A DNA stretch of 64,000 nt from a bacterium (GCA_029551925.1 JAKPEO010000030.1:1-64000), one strand, 5' to 3'; positions 29,381-40,400 are shown, counted from the stretch's first letter. The notes: generated by a model not told the origin, from the sequence alone. A program made the numbers and translations.

Positions 29381-30578
29381 CGACTTTTATAAAAAAAAAT
29401 ATCAATAATAAAAAATTAAATAACCATTTTGAAATAAATATTATTTTATCGTAATTAATTTTAAAAATATGCGAAATAATAGAATTTATGCTCGGCAGCG
29501 CAGTTAAATCATTATTTAGCGGTATTAGTATTTTATTAGTAGAATTCACTCCTAAATAAGTTATATAAATAAAATAAACTGGTATTAATAAAAAATACAA
29601 ATATTTAGCAATTTTATTTTTAGCGGCAAACAAATAAAAAAACGGCGTAATCCATAAAATAAATTGCGGATTGAATTCTCTGACAGAAATAAGATACAAA
29701 CTCAAAACTATGAACGAATACGAAATTAAAATATTTATATTTTGTCGATTCCTTTTAAAAAATAAACATAATGCTAAAATTATAAAATAGCCGAACATAA
29801 AAATTTTAGATTTTGTGATATAACTCGAACTATTGAAAATCACATCATCTAAAAACGATGGGCTACTAATATAAAACGGCAAAAAAATTAGATACGGCAA
29901 TAAACACAATAAAAAATATAATAACCGATATTTCAATGGTCTATCTATTAAAATCAAAAAAAATGGAAGTAAAATAAAAGGAAAATGTTTTAATGCGCTG
30001 GCAATTCCCAAACAAAAAAACGCTGAACATAATCGCGCTTTGTAAAAAAAATAAAATGCTAAAAAAACAAATGCCGTCGGCAAAATATCAAATTGCGCAT
30101 ACATATAAGTCGCATAAAATACAAATGGCGAAAACGCCCAAAATTTAATTATATTTTTTTTTATATTATCATTATCGTCTGATATTTTTAGGCAAAAGAA
30201 TAAAATAAATATATCTGCCAATAAATAAAAAATTTTCAAAACAAACAGATTCTGAAAAATATTCGGCGAATCAAACCAATAATTATACGAATGAATATCA
30301 TCTTTAAAAAAATCAAAATCCGAAATAAATGGCTTGAAAATTATATGTTGCGCAGCCAGAAAAAAATAAGCTAACGGCGGATATTTGAATAAATGGATAT
30401 TTTTATTATCACCGTGAAATTCGTAAATATTAAATACATTATTTGTAATATTTGACGGACCTGAATTTATCCAGAATATATCAGGATGCGCAAAAAACGG
30501 CATTATCAAAATTCTAATTAATAACCCGTATAAAAAAAATTTATTAAAAAAAACAAAATTAGTAAAAGCAGGTCTCAC
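29361..30578 (-). CDS. GT-C/GT87-like membrane glycosyltransferase
   Basis: A 405-aa polytopic protein with ~9-10 helices. Periplasmic-loop features typical of GT87-like mannosyltransferases are visible: an early acidic stretch with YEFHGDNK, then KYPPLAYFFLAAQ, and later SALKHFPFILLPFFL and REFNPQFILWITPFFYL. The start is GTG within GTGA, overlapping the stop of the 65-aa gene. Substrate unknown. Confidence 0.7.
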   Translation of the reverse strand: MRPAFTNFVFFNKFFLYGLLIRILIMPFFAHPDIFWINSGPSNITNNVFNIYEFHGDNKNIHLFKYPPLAYFFLAAQHIIFKPFISDFDFFKDDIHSYNYWFDSPNIFQNLFVLKIFYLLADIFILFFCLKISDDNDNIKKNIIKFWAFSPFVFYATYMYAQFDILPTAFVFLAFYFFYKARLCSAFFCLGIASALKHFPFILLPFFLILIDRPLKYRLLYFLLCLLPYLIFLPFYISSPSFLDDVIFNSSSYITKSKIFMFGYFIILALCLFFKRNRQNINILISYSFIVLSLYLISVREFNPQFILWITPFFYLFAAKNKIAKYLYFLLIPVYFIYITYLGVNSTNKILIPLNNDLTALPSINSIISHIFKINYDKIIFISKWLFNFLLLIFFFIKVDVNENN

Positions 30579-30772
30579 AAAATTTTACGATAAATATTTA
30601 ATATAACAAAGGCAATAGTTATAATTAAAATAATTGTAAATAAATTATTAAACAAAATCCCAGCTATTTCGATATATGGAAAAATATAATTTTCAAGGAT
30701 ATTTTCATTTATAAATAAATACACAGCGACAAGTGCTAACAATGAAAAAAATAGAACATTAGAAATCTTCAT
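30575..30772 (-). CDS. Small two-helix membrane protein (65 aa)
   Basis: Two predicted membrane helices (residues ~6-24 and ~40-60) with almost no soluble part. It is too short and plain to assign. Its reality is supported by the tight spacing: 6 bases after the Wzy/ligase gene and a 4-base GTGA overlap with the next gene. Confidence 0.6.
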   Translation of the reverse strand: MKISNVLFFSLLALVAVYLFINENILENYIFPYIEIAGILFNNLFTIILIITIAFVILNIYRKIL

Positions 30773-30778
30773 ATTTTT

Positions 30779-32209
30779 TTAATATCTACTTTTTTTATCT
30801 TCAATTAATTTTGCACCGTAAGGTTTTGCCATTTCATCAAAATAAAGCTGCGGTATCAAAAAAATCAAGCCCGTCAAAAACCAGAATGGTCCCATTATAC
30901 GAATTAGAAAAAATGTATTAGCAGTAGTAGCATGAACCAACAAGCCGATAATCCCACAAATATAGCCAATACACAACCCTTTATTTAATTTATTACGCGA
31001 ATATTTGTAAGCATTAAAAGTTTCAGAAAGTATCGTATAAAAAAGCCAGACTAATACAAGCATCCCCATTAACCCGAGTTCCCCAATTGTACGGAATATA
31101 GTGCTGTCAACAAATCCAGCACCAGTAATGCCTAATCCGAACACTGGATATTCTGACCAATAATTCAAAATATTTTCAAATTTAGTGACACGCGAAGATG
31201 ACGAAGAATCCAATCTTATAACTTTTTCTTCGCCTGTAATAGTGGGGATCTTATATTCCTGCCTCCCTTCAAATGTTCGTTCTATTCTGGCGGTTATATA
31301 AGACGGTAAATTAGGCAATAACACTAAACTGCCTATTAATATAGCCATTCCGTAAATTCTGCGTTCATTCGGTAGAAGAAACGCAAGAGTTATCAAAACC
31401 GGAAAATATCCAAGATACGAACCGCGAGATAAAGTATGCAAAAACACCCAGACAATTAAAGGAATCAACCCCCATAAAAAAAATTTATTCCAGATTTCTG
31501 CGCCCATAGAAGCTAAAGCTGCAACAATAGCAAACATAAATAATAAATATCCGCCAAGCGTATTCGGTTCAGGCGTATCTTCAAACGGCGTTGATACGCG
31601 ATGCACACCTGCATTTATTTGATCTAATCCATTTAAACAGGTAAAAAATAATGTTATCAAAAAAACAATTAAATATCTCCGCAATTCAGATTTATTCTTA
31701 ACAGTATTCACTACCAAATAATATATAAAAAAATATTCTATCATTTTTAAAACATATAAAAATGCCTCTAACGGTCGCTCTACTTGTCTAATCAATACAC
31801 CGCGCGCCGTTGATAACGCACATATCAAAACGAATGCAAATATCGGTTTGTCTAATGGCGTAAATATAAAAAATTTGATGTTTTTCTTCATAATTCTAAC
31901 CACTAACCAAGTGATCATAGACAAAACAACCATAATATCGTCAAATCGTAAAATTATATTTCTACGACCTGTGCGACCTAATGATATTTCAGGTGAAAAC
32001 ATTGACACTATAATAAGAATATATAAACCCTTTTCTGGCGAGATTAAAACTGTAATTGCTGCAAAAATCGCTAAAAAAACAAAATAATATGTATTCCAAT
32101 CGCTATTTTCTAATCTATCGCCAATATACACCAAAAAAATTATAAAAGATGTGAATATAGTTAATGCAACAAATTCTATTTGCTTGTTTACGCGTTTTTT
32201 TTCTTCCAT
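30779..32209 (-). CDS. O-antigen ligase/polymerase (Wzy/WaaL-like)
   Basis: A membrane protein of ~476 aa with about 11 helices and the family's large periplasmic loop. It carries the O-antigen ligase region (TLSRGSYLGYFPVL, ~265) and the loop motif NYWSEYPVFGLGITGAGFVD with DSTIFRTIGELGLMG following. Such proteins join or polymerise lipid-linked glycans on the periplasmic side. Start 32209 (MEEKKRV) is more natural than an ATG four codons upstream (MFLC), but neither has a ribosome site. No Wzx flippase gene is in the operon. Confidence 0.85.
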   Translation of the reverse strand: MEEKKRVNKQIEFVALTIFTSFIIFLVYIGDRLENSDWNTYYFVFLAIFAAITVLISPEKGLYILIIVSMFSPEISLGRTGRRNIILRFDDIMVVLSMITWLVVRIMKKNIKFFIFTPLDKPIFAFVLICALSTARGVLIRQVERPLEAFLYVLKMIEYFFIYYLVVNTVKNKSELRRYLIVFLITLFFTCLNGLDQINAGVHRVSTPFEDTPEPNTLGGYLLFMFAIVAALASMGAEIWNKFFLWGLIPLIVWVFLHTLSRGSYLGYFPVLITLAFLLPNERRIYGMAILIGSLVLLPNLPSYITARIERTFEGRQEYKIPTITGEEKVIRLDSSSSSRVTKFENILNYWSEYPVFGLGITGAGFVDSTIFRTIGELGLMGMLVLVWLFYTILSETFNAYKYSRNKLNKGLCIGYICGIIGLLVHATTANTFFLIRIMGPFWFLTGLIFLIPQLYFDEMAKPYGAKLIEDKKSRY

Positions 32210-32228
32210 ACATAAAAACAAAAAAAAA

Positions 32229-33035
32229 TTACTTTAAATTAAATTGCGCGCGGCGAACTTTATTCTGAACATCAACCATATATATACTTTGCGGGAACAT
32301 CTCTTCCATTATTTTACCATATTCTATCACTTTTGGCCATTCCTTCTGAGCATAATAAATATTCACTATACTGAATATAGCTAAATCGCCGAAATTAGTA
32401 TAATCTCTAAATTCTTTATAAACAATTTTATAAATATCTATTGCTTTACCATAATCAACTTTTGAATTTGTTTCATCTGACGCTAATTTCGCCGCTTGCA
32501 TTAAAGCGTTTGTGCATAAAAATTTTGCGCGTTCTCGCTGTTGCGGAGTAAAAGTATTCCAATATTCGCGTTTATTATATATTTCTAAATATTCATTTAT
32601 CGCTTGATTATATGACACTAAAAACGGCTTAATAGTATCCAAAGTTTCGCCTTGTTTTTGTCTTAAACTAATCTCGCGCAAATTCAAAAATTTTATTTTC
32701 TGCTCTGTAAATTTTGCCATATTAAATTGCGCTTCTACCGCTTCAAAAGAAGCAGGATAAAGTTTCACTACTTGTTGAAAATAACCCAATGCTTTATTGT
32801 ATGAATATTCTGGTATCACATTTTTATCAGCTACATTCATTTCTGCTAATCCCAATGACAACAAATCCTGAGCTGTCATCTGCTGATTTAATACTATATC
32901 TTCTTGCTGCTGACTGCTTTTATTTTCATTAATTTTTATATCTTCTGTTTTTTTTGTTTTTTTACAAGATACAGTTGCAGCAGCAATTAAAATACAAAAC
33001 AATATTATAAAATTAATCCTATACTTCACTTGCAT
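32229..33035 (-). CDS. TPR-containing lipoprotein (BamD-like)
   Basis: A lipoprotein signal (INFIILFCILIAAATVSC) with lipobox Cys followed by a Lys/Thr/Asn/Gln linker and a helical repeat domain resembling TPR/BamD repeats (KALGYFQQVVKLYPAS, DIYKIVYKEFRDY, VIEYGKIMEEMFPQSIY). The start is set by a GGAG sequence 6 bases before ATG 33035, and this lies within the last codons of the Wzc-like gene (17-base overlap). It is probably an outer-membrane-anchored accessory of polysaccharide export. Confidence 0.75.
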   Translation of the reverse strand: MQVKYRINFIILFCILIAAATVSCKKTKKTEDIKINENKSSQQQEDIVLNQQMTAQDLLSLGLAEMNVADKNVIPEYSYNKALGYFQQVVKLYPASFEAVEAQFNMAKFTEQKIKFLNLREISLRQKQGETLDTIKPFLVSYNQAINEYLEIYNKREYWNTFTPQQRERAKFLCTNALMQAAKLASDETNSKVDYGKAIDIYKIVYKEFRDYTNFGDLAIFSIVNIYYAQKEWPKVIEYGKIMEEMFPQSIYMVDVQNKVRRAQFNLK

Positions 33036-35175
33036 CGCGCACTCCATAATATTTATATTGATAATGATAATAGTATGTATAAGCGAGTTTACCTTCCGCT
33101 TTAATATCATTTAATACTATTCCAATAATATTAGCATTAACATTTTCTAATTGCATCTTTGCGCGCAATAACGCTTCGCGCGCAGCTTTGCCTACAAAAT
33201 ATACAAGCACTACCGCATCTACTTTTGATGCAATGATAGCGGCATCTGTAACAGGCAAAATTGGCGGAGAGTCAAATAATATTATATCAAATTCTTGACG
33301 CAATTCTGCTAATAATTCATCAAATTCCTGAGATTGCAATAATTCAGATGGATTCGGAGGATATGGCCCTGCCGCTAATATTCTTAAATTATCTATGCCC
33401 GGATCTTGCAATGCCTCGCGCCAAGTTATTGTCCCGGCTAATATATCTGTTATTCCTGGCTTTTTCTTTATACCAAATATTTTATAAACAGACGGATGTC
33501 GTAAATTACAACTCATTATTAATGTTTTTTTGCCTGCCTGCGCCCAAATAACCGCTAAATTTGTCAGAGATGTGGATTTACCTTCCTGCGGAGTGGCGCT
33601 CGAAAATAATATTGTATTACAGCCATTTTTATTTGGTAAAGCAAACTGTAAATTAGTGCGTAATGTTCTATACGCTTCTGTCACAGGCGATTTTGGATCG
33701 CAGATAGATACTAATCGCGCTTGCCGTTCATTAAATACTTCGCCTGCGCTTTCTATACGCTTACGGAATTTCCGCACTTTTTCTGAATCTATCTTAATAT
33801 GCGGTATTACGCCTAATACTGTTTTTTGGACATATTTCTCGACATCTTCTATCGTGCCGATAGAAGTATCCATACTTTCAACAATAAACGCAAATGCAAA
33901 ACCTAAAATCAAACCGATTACTAACCCAGCTAATGCGCTCTGTCTTTCATTAGGATAAAATGGCTTCGTCGGCACCTGCGCTTCTATTACTTCGCGGACA
34001 TCACTTACTTCGCTTGCTGCGCGTAATTTAGCTTCTTCAAGTTTTTTATTTAACATCGTATATAATTCATCTGTCACTACATAAGCGCGCTCTAATTTTT
34101 TTGATTCAAGTTCGACTTTCGGTAAATTAGCTATTTTTATTCTATATATTTCTATATCTCGTTTTAATTTGTTTTCAGCATTATAATAATCATTCAATTG
34201 TTGTTCTATTGCTGTCATAATATTGCTTATTTTTTTATCTAATACAACTTCGTATTTTTCCGTTAGTTTTATTAGATTTTCATTTAACACCAATAATTTC
34301 GGATGTCCGTGCATAAATTTCGCGTTCATTTCTTCTATTTCTTTCAATGTCCGATTTCTTTCAGTCTCTATTGCATTTAATTCAGCATCAGCAGAAAATG
34401 CTTTTATCTGCGTTATATCAACACTCCTGCCGCGCCGTTTCTGCTGTATTAATCCCAATTCCTTTTCTAATTCCATTCTCAGTTTGACTGTCTCTTCTAA
34501 TTTCTGCTCCATCGCTTCTAATGTGCTTTGATTCAATAAATTTGACCGCGTGAGTTCGACATTATATTGCTGCTTAAAACTTAATAAATCGCTATATGCC
34601 TGTTCTCTGCGTTCGCGTGCTATATCTACTTGCTCTTTTAAATATTCAACTAAAACTTGTTCTGAATATCGCGCTTGCTTTTCTGATTCTACTCTAAACG
34701 CTTCTGCAAAAGCATTGACTATTCTTGTGGCTTTTTTCGGTTCGCTCGATGTGATGGTTATAAATATTTTTCCTTCTTTCTCGTCTATTGACACTTCTAT
34801 TCTTTGTAATAATTTACTTATTATCATATCTATTTCGCTCATACTTGCATTTCGTTCAACTAACCCTAATTGATTTATCACTCGCAATGCAACTGATTTA
34901 CTCATTATCGTATCTTTCGCTGTTTGTAGTGTCCGCTGCGAACTAAAATAATTTGACAGCGTGCCGCCTATTACTTGACCAGTTCCGAAAATTTCATCAG
35001 TATTTATCTTTTTCTGCAAAACTATTACCGTAGCTGTGCTTTTATATAATTTCGTTTGCATCTTTGTATAAATTATCGCCGCTATATATACGGCAAGCGT
35101 AGTCAATATGATAACCCATTTTCGCTTTCTGATTATTCTAAAATAATCATGTACATTCATATCATATTGTGACAT
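33019..35175 (-). CDS. Wzc-like polysaccharide co-polymerase/tyrosine autokinase
   Basis: The Wzz-type N-terminal domain has membrane helices at residues ~20-37 and ~420-440 (ALAGLVIGLILGFAFAFI) flanking a long periplasmic coiled coil. The cytoplasmic BY-kinase domain has Walker A ATPQEGKST, Walker B ILFDSPPILP and a C-terminal Tyr cluster (YTYYYHYQYKYYG). The Walker A' motif normally has two Asp (DxD before LRxP). Here it reads MSCNLRHP, so both Asp are replaced. Kinase activity may be lost or altered. It follows the Wza-like gene by 56 bases. It controls chain length and export with the Wza-like exporter. Confidence 0.88.
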   Translation of the reverse strand: MSQYDMNVHDYFRIIRKRKWVIILTTLAVYIAAIIYTKMQTKLYKSTATVIVLQKKINTDEIFGTGQVIGGTLSNYFSSQRTLQTAKDTIMSKSVALRVINQLGLVERNASMSEIDMIISKLLQRIEVSIDEKEGKIFITITSSEPKKATRIVNAFAEAFRVESEKQARYSEQVLVEYLKEQVDIARERREQAYSDLLSFKQQYNVELTRSNLLNQSTLEAMEQKLEETVKLRMELEKELGLIQQKRRGRSVDITQIKAFSADAELNAIETERNRTLKEIEEMNAKFMHGHPKLLVLNENLIKLTEKYEVVLDKKISNIMTAIEQQLNDYYNAENKLKRDIEIYRIKIANLPKVELESKKLERAYVVTDELYTMLNKKLEEAKLRAASEVSDVREVIEAQVPTKPFYPNERQSALAGLVIGLILGFAFAFIVESMDTSIGTIEDVEKYVQKTVLGVIPHIKIDSEKVRKFRKRIESAGEVFNERQARLVSICDPKSPVTEAYRTLRTNLQFALPNKNGCNTILFSSATPQEGKSTSLTNLAVIWAQAGKKTLIMSCNLRHPSVYKIFGIKKKPGITDILAGTITWREALQDPGIDNLRILAAGPYPPNPSELLQSQEFDELLAELRQEFDIILFDSPPILPVTDAAIIASKVDAVVLVYFVGKAAREALLRAKMQLENVNANIIGIVLNDIKAEGKLAYTYYYHYQYKYYGVRDASEV

Positions 35176-35231
35176 TTGTTATTTACTCCATTTTTTTTAA
35201 ATTTTTATTTTTTTCAATAACTCCCAAAAAT

Positions 35232-36503
35232 TTATCGGTTGCCAGTGCGCGTAGTCCCTGAACTGCTGCCGCTACTGCTAAATTCTTCCCATCTGCCTTC
35301 TTTTATATCCTGCCACTCGCCGAGCGCGCCAGCGCCTTTTATAACTGTCGGCCAAACTTCATCCAAAAATTGTGCAAGCGAACCTACCCAACTCTGCGGA
35401 ACAAATACAACATCATTATTTTCTAATTTTATATCTTGCGTCTGGTCATTTCTATATAATAATCTTTTTAAATCAACATTATATACAATCGGTCTGCCGG
35501 GCGAAAGCGGATTATCTCTAATAACTTTTATATTACTCAAAACTGAAAAATATTTATCTTTTGCTATCGCTAATAATTTCGCCATATGCGGAGCCGGATC
35601 CTCTAAATATACTTCGCCTGTCCTATCTGATTCGCCATAAACATAAATCTTCGTTCTTCGCACACGCGGAATCACTAATCTATCGCCATCATATAACGCA
35701 TAATTTTCTGTTTGCTCGCCCGCATATTCTAATGACTCTAAATTTATAAAAATTTCTTTTCCGGAATTCCTTACTATTTTCGCTTTTTTCTTTACTGCTG
35801 ATTGAGTCAAGCCGCCTGCTATTCTTATAGCATCAGAAATTAATATTCTTGTATTTTTTTCAATTTCATATTCGCCGGGTTTTGAAACTTCGCCGTCTAT
35901 AATAATTTTGCCAATTGTAGATTTCGGTAAAATTATCGTGTCTTCATTTTTTATAAATATATTTTGCGATATATTGCCAGTTGCTAATAATTCTTCTAAA
36001 TTTATTCTTATTACCTGACCATTCTTTCTTGTGATTGACACTTCTTTTACTTTTGACTGCATTGGATTATAGCCGCATTCTGTCAGCAAATCTAATAATC
36101 TTGTAGGCCCTTTTAAAAATATTGTCCCTTGCTTTGGAATATCGCCAATCACAGTAACTTTCTGACTCCGTATTTGCAAAACTTTAACTATTACTGTTGG
36201 CTCTCTTAAATATTTAGAAAGCAGTTGCCCTAACTTCACGCTTAATTGCGTAGGCGTTAAACCCGCGCAGTGAACATCGCCCACCATATCGTATGTTATC
36301 ATACCATCAGGCCGCACAACCGCTGTTCTTTTTAAATTATCATAACCCCACACATCAATCTCTAATTCGTCATCTGCCCCGATCGTATAAACATATTGAT
36401 CGCTGCTTATTAATGTCGATGGCGTTAAATCTTCTGATATTATTGGCAGCGCTGCAGAAATTATTAATATTATTAAAAGTGCAAAAATTATTTTTTTATG
36501 CAT
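35232..36503 (-). CDS. Wza-like polysaccharide export protein
   Basis: An exported protein with a signal peptide (MHKKIIFALLIILIISAAL), a Poly_export domain (IGADDELEIDVWGYDNL near residue 42, then RPDGMITYDMVGDVHCAGLT) and three SLBB domains (~115-195, ~205-280, ~285-380, for example VIGDIPKQGTIFLKG, IDGEVSKPGEYEI and VYGESDRTGEVYL). A Ser/Gly/Thr-rich tail ends the protein. There is no lipobox Cys, unlike E. coli Wza. It is the first gene of the polysaccharide operon and lies behind a consensus promoter. A GGAGGG site precedes the ATG. Confidence 0.9.
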   Translation of the reverse strand: MHKKIIFALLIILIISAALPIISEDLTPSTLISSDQYVYTIGADDELEIDVWGYDNLKRTAVVRPDGMITYDMVGDVHCAGLTPTQLSVKLGQLLSKYLREPTVIVKVLQIRSQKVTVIGDIPKQGTIFLKGPTRLLDLLTECGYNPMQSKVKEVSITRKNGQVIRINLEELLATGNISQNIFIKNEDTIILPKSTIGKIIIDGEVSKPGEYEIEKNTRILISDAIRIAGGLTQSAVKKKAKIVRNSGKEIFINLESLEYAGEQTENYALYDGDRLVIPRVRRTKIYVYGESDRTGEVYLEDPAPHMAKLLAIAKDKYFSVLSNIKVIRDNPLSPGRPIVYNVDLKRLLYRNDQTQDIKLENNDVVFVPQSWVGSLAQFLDEVWPTVIKGAGALGEWQDIKEGRWEEFSSSGSSSGTTRTGNR

Positions 36504-36541
36504 TATATTGCACCCTCCGCAAAAATTAATATAATTTTAAA

Positions 36542-36570
36542 ATTTTACTTTCAAATAAAATATATGTCAA
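36542..36570 (-). promoter_or_regulatory. Promoter of the polysaccharide operon
   Basis: On the minus strand, a perfect TTGACA (36570-36565), a 17-base spacer and TAAAAT (36547-36542). The predicted start lies ~30 bases before the ATG, with a GGAGGG ribosome site between. Confidence 0.6.
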
Positions 36571-36585
36571 TTTTTTTTTAATTTT

Positions 36586-37437
36586 TTATTTTTTATTATT
36601 CAAACTATCAATCTCATTAAATATTCTCATTTCTCTTCTTGGTTCCGGTTCCCTTTCATTTTTTGCTGGTCTTAATCTATCGCGAATATTTGCATTTTTT
36701 AATTCTAAATTTTCATTGTAATCCAGGTCTCTTATGCGCGCTCTTTTTATTAAATCAATTTCTGGACTTGTTTTATTTTCATTTTGCGCAGACAATTCGC
36801 TTGATTTTTTTATTTTCCTTCTGCTCTGCGTTTTTCTTTTTGGCGTAAAATTATTCTTTTTTTCTTCTGCTGTTTTTTCAACTTCTGCTTTTTCTATATT
36901 TTCTTTTTTAGGTTCGCGCTGAATATTCAAAAATTTGTTTACATCAGTGATACTTGTATCTTCAATAATTATTTCCGGTCTAATAAATTTTTTATCTGTA
37001 ATTATTATTCTTTCAAGTTTGTCCATTGATAATGGCGGCTCTGTTTGGGTTTGAATTTCGACAGTATTTATACCGCTGTTCGGCTCTGCTTTGACATTTT
37101 CATTTAATCTATAATCATTTTGCGATGAAGTGGAATTCATCAATAATCCGGTATTTTTATTTTCAAGAATTGTTTCAGTAGATAAATTCAAACTATATGA
37201 CAAATTTTGAAATTTTGACACTTCGTCAAATGATATTATTGTATTTGGATTATATTCTTTTATCTTTTCTGGATAAAAATAATTTATTCCTAAAATAGTC
37301 ACAGCAAAAATCCATAATACCAAAATAAAACAATATAATATTATTGCTATCCTCTTTAATTTTGGATCTTGAATATTCATCCCCGGCAGTTTTTTTATGT
37401 ATTCTTTTATTTTTTCTATTTTTTCAGTTATTGCCAT
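36586..37437 (-). CDS. Unrecognised single-pass membrane protein with low-complexity charged tail
   Basis: A 283-aa protein with a basic cytoplasmic N-terminus, one membrane helix (residues ~29-52, IAIILYCFILVLWIFAVTIL) and a long extracytoplasmic region of low complexity. This region is Lys/Glu/Asn-rich, with a run of Arg/Lys near residue 205 (KRKTQSRRKIKK) and Arg/Glu/Pro at the end. No family was recognised. It starts 4 bases after smc stops, so it is co-transcribed with smc and rather isolated from the polysaccharide operon, which has its own promoter. Confidence 0.65.
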   Translation of the reverse strand: MAITEKIEKIKEYIKKLPGMNIQDPKLKRIAIILYCFILVLWIFAVTILGINYFYPEKIKEYNPNTIISFDEVSKFQNLSYSLNLSTETILENKNTGLLMNSTSSQNDYRLNENVKAEPNSGINTVEIQTQTEPPLSMDKLERIIITDKKFIRPEIIIEDTSITDVNKFLNIQREPKKENIEKAEVEKTAEEKKNNFTPKRKTQSRRKIKKSSELSAQNENKTSPEIDLIKRARIRDLDYNENLELKNANIRDRLRPAKNEREPEPRREMRIFNEIDSLNNKK

Positions 37438-37441
37438 TTTT

Positions 37442-40400
37442 TTATCCTGCTAATTCATTTGAATAATTTTTATTATTTTCGCTTATTCTAACTGACAATA
37501 CTTTTGACACGCCTTTTTCTTCCATACTCACGCCATAAAGCACATCGCATGCAGCCATAGTTTTTTTATGATGCGTAATAATTATAAATTGACTGTGTTC
37601 GGCAAATTTCTTAAGCATCTTCAAAAATCTTGATAAATTAGCGTCATCTAACGGAGCATCAATTTCATCTAACAAACAAAAAGGACTTGGCTTGACTTTA
37701 AACAGCGCAAATATCAAGCCAATCGCTGACATTGCTTGCTCACCGCCAGATAATGACATAATATTCAAAATCTTTTTGCCCGGCGGTCTCACTGTTATTT
37801 CAATTCCTGATTCCAGAGCATCATTTTCGTCAATCAGAGATATCTCGCCGCTGCCGCCGTTAAATAATTCCGCTATCAATTCGCCAAAATATTTATTCAC
37901 TTTTCTAAATGTCTCTAAAAATTTCTTTTCAGCTTTATCATTTATTTTTTCTATTACATTTACTAAATCGCGTTCTGCTTCTTCTAAATCTTTTTTCTGC
38001 GCTTGCAAAAATAAATAGCGCTGCTCCACTTCTTTATATTCTTCTATCGCATTTATATTTACAGGTCCAATAGATTTTAATTTTAATTCTAAATTACGCA
38101 ATTCTTCTTTCAATTCATTTATACTTTTTATTTTTAAATTTTCAATTTCTTTTTCAGAATATTTTTCCAGCCATTTCTGCTCTTTAAATTTATCCGGTTC
38201 TATTGAATAACGAGTATAAATATTTTCTAATACGCTGTCTTGCCGCGTATACTTTTGACTTAACAAAATATCATATTCGTGTATCTTGTTTTGATACGCG
38301 TTTAATTCTATTCTTTGCGCTTTTGATTGTTCTTCGATATTATTCAAAATCGCAAATAAATTTTCGCGCGCTTGCTGTTCTATATTTTTATCATTCAGCC
38401 ATTTATCGCGTTCTTTGATTAAATTATTTATTTCTATATTTATCGCTTCATTTTCTTTTTTTATAATTTCAATTTCATTTTGCAATTCTACTGTTAGTTT
38501 TTTATTGTTCTCAATTTTTTTTTCGTAATCTTCAATCAGCAGTTGCTTGTCAAACATCGAACGTTTGAACGATTCCTGCTGCTGCTTCAATTCCGCACAA
38601 CGAACATCGTAGCTATTTACATTTTTCATCTTTTCATTTTTTTCTAATTTTATATTTTCTATTTTTTCTGATAGTGATTTTATTTTCAAACTTATCTTTT
38701 CTGATTTATTGTTTATTTCTAATAATTCGATATTAATTTTTTTTTCTAATTCTATTAATTCATTTTCGCGACTATTCAATATCATTATTTTTTCGCTTAT
38801 CTTAGTTAATTCATTTTCTAATGTAATAAGCGATTTTTTGTTGTTATCTAATTTGTTGGTTATTCCATTTTTTTCTAATTCTAATTCTTTTTGCGTGCGC
38901 TGAATATTATTGATATTTTTCTTCAATTCAATCTGGTGAGTTTCTAATTCGATTATATGGTTTTCTATTTCTTTCAAGGTCTTTCCAAAAAATTCTATCT
39001 TTTGCACTAATTCTTCTTTCTGTCTGTCGCGTTTTAATATATTGCGGTTTTCTTTAACAAAACCTGCTGTTATAGTTCCGTCATTCCAAAATATTATTCC
39101 GTCTATTGTGACAAAAATAAAATCAGAATATTTCTTTTTTAAAGCAATGCCGCTGTCATAATCTTGCGCTATCGCAATTTTTGAAAATATTTTTTTCACT
39201 ATATCGTTCATTTCTTTATTTTTACAACTAATCACATCTGCGGCGGACGCTAAAAATCCGCGCTCTTTTGAAATTTCAAGCGCTTGGTTCTTTTCTTCAG
39301 CTGATTCGGCGGCGCATAAAAAACGCGTTTTCCCTAATGATTTTTTAGTTATCAAATCAATAGTTTCTTTTAGCGTGTTATTATCTTCTATCACTATCGT
39401 CTGTATCAATTCATTTAATGCATTGCCGATCGCTACTTCATAAATTTCTTCGGTTTTTATATGCTCGCCTATCAAACCCTTATGCGCCAAACTTAAATTA
39501 TTTTTTTTAAAATAATCAAATAGCTCTTTTATTCCATCCTGATATTTTTCGTCTTCTGAATCTAATATCACCTTCAAATCAGCGCGAGCATTTAATAATA
39601 AATTCTTATATTCAAATTGTTTGTTTCTTAATTTTTCCAAATGCCCGATATTAGCGTTCAATTCTTCCTGAAATTTATTCAATGTTTCAGTTATTTCAAT
39701 ATGCGATTTTTCTACATTTGATAAATTTTCTTCTAATATTTTTTGTTCTTCATTTATATTAGCAATTTGTAATTCTTTATTTATTTTTTCCTCTTTTATC
39801 TCTTGCTGCTGTATTTTAACAGTTCTCAATTCTGTCGTTATTGCACTCAATCTACTTTTATATTCTGAAGAATTATGCGTTTTATCCAGCAATTCTTTAT
39901 TGTATTCGTCTAATATTTTATTGTTTTCAGACAACACATTTTCTATATCTAATATGTTCTTCTTCTCGCGCTCACTGTCAATTATATTTTCTAATAACTT
40001 TACGCTGGCATTTAATAATTGGCTATTTTCTTCATTTATCTTTTTATCTAATTCTTCAATTTTAAACTTCAACTCGCGCGTCTCGTCAGAATATTGATTT
40101 ATCTTAAATAAATTATTGTCTATCTTATTTGAATTGCTCATTAACTTATATTCTTTTTGCTTTATGGCTTCGCTTAATTCATAAATCTTTTTACTTATTT
40201 CAGATACTTTAGTATCTATTTCAAATAATGTAATTTTTTGTTTTTCATATTCTGAATTTTCTTTGGCGATTTTGGTTTCTATCTCTGTTTTTTTATCAAG
40301 ATAAATCTGACGCTCGTTATTGATATTTGTTATTTCTTCAACTAATGCGGAATATTCAAAAAAACTAACTAATAATTCAGTTAATTCCAATTGTTCAGCT

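Noticed and set aside
33019-35175. Considered calling the Wzc-like protein a pseudogene
   Set aside because: The frame is full length and all domains are present; only the Walker A' Asp residues differ.
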